Positions 1-4,918 of a stretch of 7,701 bases of DNA are shown here, piece after piece; positions within the stretch are counted from its first letter, which is position 1; each line of letters starts with the position of its first letter. The notes beneath the pieces were generated by a model, which was given only the letters and a program-made list of their open reading frames with translations, made no database searches and was not told the origin of the DNA. The translations under genes and the position numbers were made by a program. Origin of the DNA: an uncultured Elusimicrobium sp. (GTDB lineage Bacteria > Elusimicrobiota > Elusimicrobia > Elusimicrobiales > Elusimicrobiaceae); NCBI GenBank assembly GCA_902787065.1, contig CADAFA010000040.1, forward strand, positions 1 to 7,701, written 5' to 3'.

Positions 1-237
1 CATGTAAAGCATATTTTCCACACCGTTAATTTGTTCTTCTAAAGGTGCGGCAACCGTTTGGGCAATAACCTCTGGTGAAGCACCCAAATAAGTAGCGGAA
101 ACTTCAATAGTAGGCGGTGTTAAATCAGGGTATTGTTCTATCGGTAATTTTGTTATTGCAACAAGGCCGCCCAGTGTAATAAGTAAAGCAAGCACCGTCG
201 CAAAAATTGGGCGATTTATAAAAAACTTAGCAATCAT
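1..237 (-). CDS. RND efflux permease, AcrB/HAE1 type (5' part only)
   Basis: The first 79 codons are present; the rest lies beyond the left edge. RND permeases are trimeric inner-membrane pumps that use the proton gradient to expel drugs, dyes or other toxic compounds through an adaptor and an outer-membrane channel. The translation begins MIAKFFINRPIFATVLALL, then LGGLVAITKLPIEQYPDL and PPTIEVSATYLGASPEVIAQ, ending with VAAPLEEQINGVENMLYM. This is the canonical N-terminus of the family: the FI-RPIFA start, the first transmembrane helix, the LP--QYP motif and the start of the porter domain with TV--PLE--ING. The start codon overlaps the stop of the adaptor gene in a 4-bp ATGA (234-237), so translation is probably coupled. 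The substrate cannot be read from this fragment. Confidence 0.95.
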   Translation of the reverse strand, partial: MIAKFFINRPIFATVLALLITLGGLVAITKLPIEQYPDLTPPTIEVSATYLGASPEVIAQTVAAPLEEQINGVENMLYM

Positions 238-1598
238 AAATTGCCCCCGCTCATCATTTTTTTATTTTGTTTATCAGCTTGTTTTTGGGCTTTTGTTCTT
301 ATATCTTGTTCGCTTCGCGGTTGGTATTTTTGAAGTAAAGCATCTAAAGCCGCTGTTCCGTTTTGTTGTTTTTCGGTGTTAATTACAGGTTTTTGTATCG
401 GGGCAAAAGTTTCATATTCCGGTTTTAAGGGTAAGCCTTCCCTTATTTTTATTAAACCGCCTGAAACTATGGTTTGCCCTTCCGTTAAACCTTTGGTAAC
501 TATTGCGATATTGCCTTGGCTTTGCATTTCAATAAAATTGGCTTTTGCTTTACCGTTTTCTATCGTATAAACTAAATTACCTTTTGCTGTTTGTAAAATA
601 GCAGATATTGGAATAACAATAGCATTTTTATAATTGGCACCATGTAATTTTACTCGCACAAATTGTTTAGGCAATAAAACTCTTTGATTTAAAGGGTTTT
701 CCACTTGTGCTTTAATGTTTATGCTAGAGGTATTGCCGTCTTCAGAACCGGCAAAATAAATTATTTGGCCGATATTTTCATAAGTTTCACCTGAAGGCAA
801 AATTATTTCAACGCTTAACGGGGCGCTGTCTTTGGCGGCAAATTCCAAAGTTCCGTTTTCATAAGCTGAAGAAAGGGCATAAAAATCTTCTGCCGGTATT
901 GAAAAATTTATATAAAGCGGATCAATTTGTTGTATAGTAGTAAGGACTTGGTTCACATTTATCAAATTACCTGCCGTTTGGCTGCTTTGCCCGGCAATAC
1001 CGCTTATAGGTGCTTGCACCGTTGTATATTCCAAATTTACTTTTGCGCTTTCTAAGTCCGAGGCGGCAATCTCCATCTGCGCTTTGGAGGATAAATAATT
1101 TGCATAAGCATTATCATAATCTTGACGGCTAACGGCATTGCTTGGCATTAGTTGCTTTACGCGGTTAAAAGTAAGCAAATTATTTTCATAAGTACTTTTT
1201 GCTTGCTTATATTGGCCTTCAGCGCTTTTAACGGTAAGGGCATAATCCGTTTCATCTATTTGAAAAAGCGGCATACCTTGTTTAATGAAACTGCCTTCCT
1301 GAAAATTCCTTGCCTGTAAAATTCCGCCAACCTGGGCCCGTACTTCCACCTCTAAACTTGCACTGACTAAAGCAGGATATTCAAGCTGCCAAGGTAAATT
1401 TAATTTTAAAACTTTTACTGCGGAAACAGGTAAAGCATCACTCTGATTTGCCTTATTTTTTGTTTTACAGCCTATAAGCATTGCAAAACAAAGTACCAAA
1501 ATTATTAATATTGAAAGATAAACATGCCCGTGTAATAATTTATCTTTTTTGTGATTATGATGTAACGTGTCTTTATTTTTCTTTTTTCTACCCCTCAT
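234..1598 (-). CDS. AcrA-like periplasmic adaptor lipoprotein of an RND efflux pump
   Basis: This 454-residue membrane fusion protein joins the inner-membrane RND pump to an outer-membrane channel. A charged Lys/His-rich stretch (1-25) precedes a hydrophobic segment (26-43) and a lipobox LIGC with C44, so it is probably lipid-anchored. Residues 82-115 (VEVRAQVGG-L...EGSFIKQG-PLFQID) are the first half of the lipoyl domain. Residues 120-190 form the coiled-coil hairpin, and 191-203 (YTTVQAPISGIAG) are the second lipoyl half. The beta-barrel and membrane-proximal domains follow to about 395. The last ~55 residues are a Gln/Lys-rich tail beyond the usual fold. The start at 1598 has a GGGGG ribosome site at 1604-1608. 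The AcrB-like permease follows with a 4-bp overlap; no outer-membrane factor gene or regulator is visible. The hydrophobic N-terminal helix makes this start credible, although 25 residues before it is long. Confidence 0.93.
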   Translation of the reverse strand: MRGRKKKNKDTLHHNHKKDKLLHGHVYLSILIILVLCFAMLIGCKTKNKANQSDALPVSAVKVLKLNLPWQLEYPALVSASLEVEVRAQVGGILQARNFQEGSFIKQGMPLFQIDETDYALTVKSAEGQYKQAKSTYENNLLTFNRVKQLMPSNAVSRQDYDNAYANYLSSKAQMEIAASDLESAKVNLEYTTVQAPISGIAGQSSQTAGNLINVNQVLTTIQQIDPLYINFSIPAEDFYALSSAYENGTLEFAAKDSAPLSVEIILPSGETYENIGQIIYFAGSEDGNTSSINIKAQVENPLNQRVLLPKQFVRVKLHGANYKNAIVIPISAILQTAKGNLVYTIENGKAKANFIEMQSQGNIAIVTKGLTEGQTIVSGGLIKIREGLPLKPEYETFAPIQKPVINTEKQQNGTAALDALLQKYQPRSEQDIRTKAQKQADKQNKKMMSGGNL

Positions 1599-1613
1599 AT
1601 ATACCCCCGTTTA

Positions 1614-1641
1614 TTTAACTAATTAAAATATATTAGTTAAA
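1614..1641. promoter_or_regulatory. Inverted-repeat operator at the efflux promoter
   Basis: TTTAACTAAT (1614-1623) and ATTAGTTAAA (1632-1641) are perfect 10-bp reverse complements separated by 8 bp. The repeat begins about 2 bp downstream of the predicted start site of the minus-strand efflux promoter, where a bound protein would block transcription. Paired TTAGTTAA-like half-sites are typical of MarR and TetR family repressors, which commonly control RND pumps; no such regulator gene lies in this window. That a repressor binds here is inference from position and symmetry. Confidence 0.65.
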
Positions 1642-1649
1642 CTAGTATA

Positions 1650-1678
1650 ATTATATTATAAATAAATTATTTTGTCAA
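1650..1678 (-). promoter_or_regulatory. Consensus sigma-70 promoter of the efflux operon
   Basis: On the minus strand, TTGACA (1673-1678) is separated by exactly 17 bp from TATAAT (1650-1655), a perfect match to the housekeeping consensus. The start site is expected near 1643, giving a leader of about 45 nt to the adaptor ATG at 1598. A second TTGACA (1698-1703) lies 25 bp further upstream but has no -10 box at a usable distance. Confidence 0.85.
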
Positions 1679-1700
1679 GAGGTATTATAAGGAAAAATGT

Positions 1701-1738
1701 CAAATAAAAACGCGCCTGCCATATAACAGACAGGCGCG
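1701..1738 (-). terminator. Rho-independent terminator of the outer-membrane barrel gene
   Basis: Read on the minus strand, CGCGCCTG (1731-1738) pairs with CAGGCGCG (1711-1718) over a 12-nt loop. TTTTTATTTG (1701-1710) follows. It lies 22 bp after the stop codon of the gene ending at 1760 and isolates that gene from the efflux operon. Confidence 0.9.
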
Positions 1739-1759
1739 CCTCTTAGTTAATTATAAAAT

Positions 1760-2896
1760 TTAGAAATACCAAGCAAAACTCATTGATAAACCCATAGCAT
1801 TTGGCCAATCATGCTTTTTTACTTTTTCTGTTTTATCACCAACAGCTAAACCTAATTCAAAATCAAAATTATGTCCGAGGGTTCCAAAACCTGCAGTGAT
1901 GTAAGTCGGTGCTTTATCTTCCGCAAGATTTTTATTCATACCTACGCGGAGAGGTACTTTCAAAGTATGTTCATTCCAAACAATAACTTCCATACCTGCG
2001 GAAAGTTGTCTTGATTTATAATCGGCTATTGCCGTATTATTTTTATTCAAATCCATGTCAGCAGCAATAGTAACACGGTCCTTGATCGGATGTATTGCTG
2101 CCCCTACTCTATACTGAGGTTTTAATTTATATTTGTCACTATTCCAATTGGCATAACCTGTCGGTCTTTCAGGCCTTTTAAATTTTGGTGTATTAAGATT
2201 TTTAACACTAAAACCGATATCGGGGTTAAATATCACATTACCGTTAAATAAATCTGACAAATTAATAGCAGCACCCAAATCTATACCCCAATCTGCGGAT
2301 AATTTTTTATGATGCCAACTTTTTCTCATAAGATCGCCAAAAGTGATATCATCTGTAAGGTTAAAAAAATGTTCCAGAGTGGTACCTTGAATAACTTTAA
2401 TATTACCGCCTAAACGAACACCTTCAAACAAATAAAAGCCGTAACCTACTGCTGCCTCTGTGAATGCAGCTGTATCTGCTAAAACTCCTGACATCCCCGT
2501 TTTGTACATTGCCATTAAATCTAAAGATCTTATTGAAAAGCCAAAATTACCTCTCCTTAAACCAAAGCCAATATCCATGTTACCATAAGGGACATAACCT
2601 TTCTTTAACAGGTCTTTAAAGTAAGACATACCATTGCCGATACTAGCAGAGCTTTCAGTAGCTATTGCCGGTGTTTCCATTTGAACACCAAAATGAAAAC
2701 CGTTTTCGTCGGTTCGTTCATCCCACTCATATTCACCAAGTAAAGCCGGGTTATAATATTGTGCGTTTGTGCCACTAGCAGTAACGACACCTGCACCGCC
2801 CATACCCATAGAACGGGCACCTACCATTTGCCAATTCAGAGCAAAGGCCGATGAACTTAAACAAATTATTAAGGATAAGACTAATATTTTTTTCAT
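1760..2896 (-). CDS. Outer-membrane beta-barrel protein, TraF/PorV/FadL-like
   Basis: This 378-residue secreted protein has a clear signal peptide (MKKILVLSLIICLSSSAFA, cleavage after A19). The mature protein opens with GARSMGMGGAGVV (about 26-38) and NAQYYNPALL (44-53). This is the signature seen at the start of the FadL/OmpP1, PorV and TraF_2 ('conjugal transfer protein TraF'-like) barrel families. Alternating beta-strand patterns continue to the end; YRVGAAIHPIKDRVTIAADMD is the recurring barrel-strand motif of these families. The chain ends SFAWYF, and a C-terminal Phe is the usual BAM recognition signal of outer-membrane barrels. No conjugation genes are near, so the TraF label should not be taken as a role. 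Its cargo is unknown. A good ribosome site, GGAGG (2901-2905), precedes the ATG. The gene is monocistronic with its own terminator. Confidence 0.8.
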   Translation of the reverse strand: MKKILVLSLIICLSSSAFALNWQMVGARSMGMGGAGVVTASGTNAQYYNPALLGEYEWDERTDENGFHFGVQMETPAIATESSASIGNGMSYFKDLLKKGYVPYGNMDIGFGLRRGNFGFSIRSLDLMAMYKTGMSGVLADTAAFTEAAVGYGFYLFEGVRLGGNIKVIQGTTLEHFFNLTDDITFGDLMRKSWHHKKLSADWGIDLGAAINLSDLFNGNVIFNPDIGFSVKNLNTPKFKRPERPTGYANWNSDKYKLKPQYRVGAAIHPIKDRVTIAADMDLNKNNTAIADYKSRQLSAGMEVIVWNEHTLKVPLRVGMNKNLAEDKAPTYITAGFGTLGHNFDFELGLAVGDKTEKVKKHDWPNAMGLSMSFAWYF

Positions 2897-2922
2897 GATA
2901 CCTCCAAGTACCTTTCAAAGAA

Positions 2923-2931
2923 ATTATACCA
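2923..2931 (-). promoter_or_regulatory. Extended -10 promoter of the outer-membrane barrel gene
   Basis: On the minus strand, TGGTATAAT combines a TG extension (2930-2931) with a perfect TATAAT (2923-2928). No good -35 is visible: the hexamer at the 17-bp position (2946-2951) reads AACAAA. That suits an extended -10 promoter. The expected start near 2916 gives a leader of about 20 nt carrying GGAGG. Confidence 0.65.
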
Positions 2932-2940
2932 TAAATATTA

Positions 2941-2946
2941 TATAAT
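2941..2946 (+). promoter_or_regulatory. -10 box of the GH3 gene, implying a leaderless mRNA
   Basis: TATAAT lies five bases before the ATG at 2952. A start site 6-7 bases after the -10 falls on the A or U of the start codon, and no Shine-Dalgarno sequence lies upstream (ataatttgtt). The -35 is poor (aagaaa at 17 bp). The start codon itself is supported by a signal peptide beginning there. Confidence 0.55.
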
Positions 2947-2951
2947 TTGTT

Positions 2952-3977
2952 ATGAGAAAATTTGTATTTTCATTTTTATTTTTATCCTTTTGCTTTGTTA
3001 ACCTTCAAGCAAAAAACATCTCCCCACTTATTTTAACAATTAAATCTTACCCTTTGTCAGAAGAAGAAAAGGGGTATTTGGAACAAGTTAACCCCTATGG
3101 TTTTATTTTTGTTGAAAAAGATTTTAAAAAACATATTGACCTTTTTTCCCTAAAACAACAATTAACCGCCTTGCTAGATCATAAAATTTATTTTTTTGTT
3201 GACCAAGAAGGGGGGAAAGTAAACCGCTTAAAATATTTATTTCCTAAAGAAAAGTTTCCAAGTGCCGCTTATTACGGGGCAATGGTAACTAAGAGAGGTT
3301 TGCTAAAAACAAAGAAAATAGTTTTTAATAAAGCAAAAAATACAGCGCTACTTTTATCTTTAATTTCGGTAGATGTAAATTTGGCCCCTAATGCGGAAAT
3401 AAACCCCGCGGAATATAACCGTTTTTTTACAACCCGTTTATATTCCCAAAACCCCAGAATAGTAAGGGCTTTATCCGAGGCTTTCGCCCAAGGCACGCGC
3501 GCGGGGGGGATTGAACCCTGCTATAAACATTTCCCAGGGACTTCCCGTTCGCAAATAGATCCGCACAAATTAATCCCGGTAATCAGAAATGTAACTTTAC
3601 AAGATTTAATCAACAAGGAATTTATACCCTTTACCCCGGCAAAAAATTACAAATATTTAATGATGGGCCATGCCTTATATCCCAGAATAGACAGGAACAA
3701 TATTTCAACTTTTAGCCCAAAATTTTACAAAATGGTAAGGGAAATGCTGCAATTTGATGGTCTGATAATAACTGATGCCTTAAATATGAAAGCAACCGGA
3801 AATATAAGTATAGGGGATAAAATTGCCCGTTCCCTCTCTGCCGGTGCGGACCTGGCTATGCCATTTTTTGACGATAACATGCCTTTTTATGAACGCTTGG
3901 AAGAACTATACAAAATACCCCCTGAAATAATTGAACAGTTTAACCAAAAACTTGAAGAAATGGAAACTATTAATTAG
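2952..3977 (+). CDS. Exported GH3 beta-N-acetylglucosaminidase, NagZ-like
   Basis: This family removes N-acetylglucosamine from peptidoglycan fragments or other GlcNAc glycans. The 341-residue protein is about NagZ length, a single GH3 barrel domain. Motifs in order: a signal peptide MRKFVFSFLFLSFCFVNLQA (1-20), VDQEGGKVNRL (83-93; usual DQEGGRVQRL), DVNLAPNAEI (141-150), KHFPG (192-196), D203-P-H205 for the family's Asp-His general acid pair, MGHALYP (238-244), and IITDALNMKA (272-281) with D275 as the expected nucleophile. The family signature KHFPGHG reads KHFPGTS here, but spacing to D-x-H is kept, so activity is plausible. Classical proteobacterial NagZ is cytoplasmic; the signal peptide places this one outside the inner membrane. 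The gene is probably leaderless and diverges from the outer-membrane barrel gene. Confidence 0.9.
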   Translation: MRKFVFSFLFLSFCFVNLQAKNISPLILTIKSYPLSEEEKGYLEQVNPYGFIFVEKDFKKHIDLFSLKQQLTALLDHKIYFFVDQEGGKVNRLKYLFPKEKFPSAAYYGAMVTKRGLLKTKKIVFNKAKNTALLLSLISVDVNLAPNAEINPAEYNRFFTTRLYSQNPRIVRALSEAFAQGTRAGGIEPCYKHFPGTSRSQIDPHKLIPVIRNVTLQDLINKEFIPFTPAKNYKYLMMGHALYPRIDRNNISTFSPKFYKMVREMLQFDGLIITDALNMKATGNISIGDKIARSLSAGADLAMPFFDDNMPFYERLEELYKIPPEIIEQFNQKLEEMETIN

Positions 3978-3981
3978 CTTG

Positions 3982-4010
3982 TTTACATATTTAATAAAAT
4001 TTGTTATTAT
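3982..4010 (+). promoter_or_regulatory. Promoter of the structured RNA
   Basis: TTTACA (3982-3987) lies 17 bp before TATTAT (4005-4010), and TG at 4002-4003 makes an extended -10. The start is expected at about 4017-4018. The promoter begins four bases after the stop codon of the GH3 gene, which has no terminator of its own. Confidence 0.7.
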
Positions 4011-4216
4011 TGTTATGAAGGAGAAATTTTCAATGTAGGGCTTAAACCCCTAATACAATTTAATCTGTTTTTGGAACCGTATGTGGAATACGGAGAGCTT
4101 TTAGGAAACTAAAGGCACTTGTTACCTCTAAAAAACAGTTCGTTATAGGCACAAAATTGACGGCTTAATTACCCGTTGGTTTTGTGCCGAGTGTTTATAG
4201 ATTTTATCTGTAAACC

Positions 4217-4269
4217 ACGGCTGTTATATTTGGGTTAGGTAACAAGGCTCAATTACATCAGCCGTTTTT
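4217..4269 (+). terminator. Intrinsic-terminator-like 3' end of the structured RNA
   Basis: ACGGCTG (4217-4223) pairs perfectly with CAGCCGT (4259-4265), and T's run through 4265-4269 before CATTG. The hairpin is long: an inner helix TTGGG/CTCAA (4230-4234, 4248-4252) is capped by a 13-nt loop that also carries the pseudoknot strand. The T run is short, so termination may be partial and could leave read-through into the pilin gene at 4305. Confidence 0.6.
4222..4230 (+). promoter_or_regulatory. Possible extended -10 for the pilin gene
   Basis: TGTTATATT contains a TG extension and TATATT (4225-4230), one mismatch from consensus, with a poor -35 (ttttat at 17 bp). If used, transcription would start near 4237 and give the pilin a separate mRNA with a leader of about 68 nt, independent of the structured RNA. 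The match may be chance in AT-rich DNA. Confidence 0.3.
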
Positions 4270-4304
4270 CATTGCCTCCAAAAACAATTAAAAAGGGAGA
4301 AAAA

Positions 4305-4847
4305 ATGAAAAAACAAAATGATGTAAAAAATTATAAGTTAGGTTTTACCTTACTTGAATTATTAGTTGTAGTTTTAATTATCGGCATACTTGCAGCTATT
4401 GCTCTGCCGCAATATAAATATGCTGTTGCAAAAGCAAGATTTACTCAGCTTTTAACAGTATCAAAAGCAATTAAAGATGCTCAAACAAGATATATACTTA
4501 CCCATGGCGAAAGAAGTTTAGACTTAAGTGCTCTAGATATTGATATTGAAGGCGGTACTTATGGAGCGGGAATCTATTCTGATGCAAATATGAAAGATAA
4601 AATTACTTTTGATTGGGGTAGTTGTCAAATGTCATATTATTTAAATCGCTATGAAATAGCGTGTTCTATACGGAAACCTTATATAGCATATTTATATAAT
4701 CTCAATTCCGGAACTAAGCAATGTTGTGCTTCCAAGCAAAGTGGTGAAATAGGTAAAAAGTTATGTCAGGCAGAACTTCCAAACAAAAACGGAATTGCAA
4801 ATAATGATACTTGCGGTTCAGGTGGAACATTATATATAGGTAATTAA
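4305..4847 (+). CDS. Type IV pilin-like / pseudopilin precursor
   Basis: The 180-residue protein has a class III prepilin leader, MKKQNDVKNYKLG, cut by prepilin peptidase before F14. The hydrophobic spine follows, FTLLELLVVVLIIGILAAIA (14-33), with the conserved Glu (E18, mature position 5), then ALPQYKYAVAKARF. Such proteins are extracted from the inner membrane and assembled into type IV pili or type II secretion pseudopili. The globular part has six cysteines (107, 120, 140, 141, 154, 170), enough for three disulfides, and a Gly-rich C-terminus. ATG 4305 is chosen because GGGAG (4295-4299) lies five bases before it; an in-frame TTG at 4272 would add 11 residues but lies just after the upstream terminator. 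No pilus assembly genes adjoin it, so it appears to be an orphan subunit. The structured RNA ends only 35 bp upstream. Major versus minor pilin cannot be told. Confidence 0.92.
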   Translation: MKKQNDVKNYKLGFTLLELLVVVLIIGILAAIALPQYKYAVAKARFTQLLTVSKAIKDAQTRYILTHGERSLDLSALDIDIEGGTYGAGIYSDANMKDKITFDWGSCQMSYYLNRYEIACSIRKPYIAYLYNLNSGTKQCCASKQSGEIGKKLCQAELPNKNGIANNDTCGSGGTLYIGN

Positions 4848-4864
4848 ATAAGTTTACTTTAGAA

Positions 4865-4906
4865 AACCCGCCCTTTATTTAAGAGCGGGTTAATTTTTGT
4901 TTTTTG
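4865..4906. terminator. Terminator between the convergent pilin and DksA-like genes
   Basis: AACCCGC (4865-4871) pairs with GCGGGTT (4885-4891). A C/A mismatch and CTT/AAG follow, capped by a TATTT loop. On the plus strand the tail is AATTTTTGTTTTTT (4892-4905), a strong terminator for the pilin gene. On the minus strand the hairpin is followed by TTTTCT, so it probably also stops the gene ending at 4919. Confidence 0.85.
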
Positions 4907-4918
4907 AAAGCAAAACAA

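Larger units (their letters stand above)
4017..4269 (+). ncRNA. Unrecognised, highly structured RNA (about 250 nt)
   Basis: No protein gene fits here; the stretch is full of strong pairings. TAGGG 4036-4040 pairs with CCCTA 4048-4052. CTGTTTTT 4065-4072 pairs with AAAAACAG 4131-4138 and closes a domain. Inside it are CCGTAT/ATACGG (4077-4082, 4088-4093) and an 8-bp hairpin 4097-4116 with a GAAA tetraloop. A 16-bp hairpin (4148-4188) starts with GGCACAAAA/TTTTGTGCC. A 9-bp hairpin lies at 4193-4215. The 3' hairpin ACGGCTG/CAGCCGT (4217-4223, 4259-4265) leads into TTTTT. CTTGTTACCT (4118-4127) is exactly complementary to AGGTAACAAG (4237-4246), which sits in the loop of a TTGGG/CTCAA hairpin, giving a pseudoknot. 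It has its own promoter. I could not match tmRNA, RNase P, 6S or SRP RNA landmarks. It may instead be the leader of the downstream pilin gene. Ends are inferred. Confidence 0.75.

Noticed and set aside
376..570. 64-codon plus-strand frame inside the adaptor gene
   Set aside because: It lies opposite well-conserved AcrA-family sequence, with no ribosome site or recognisable motif.
3272..3496. 74-codon minus-strand frame inside the GH3 gene
   Set aside because: It overlaps the catalytic barrel coding sequence and shows no independent gene signals.
4015..4038. Seven-codon ORF starting ATGAAGGAG at the 5' end of the structured RNA
   Set aside because: Its ATG lies at or upstream of the predicted transcript start and has no ribosome site.
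4272..4304. Earlier TTG start for the pilin gene
   Set aside because: It lies directly after the terminator T run and has no ribosome site; ATG 4305 has GGGAG at the right distance and gives a normal 13-residue prepilin leader.
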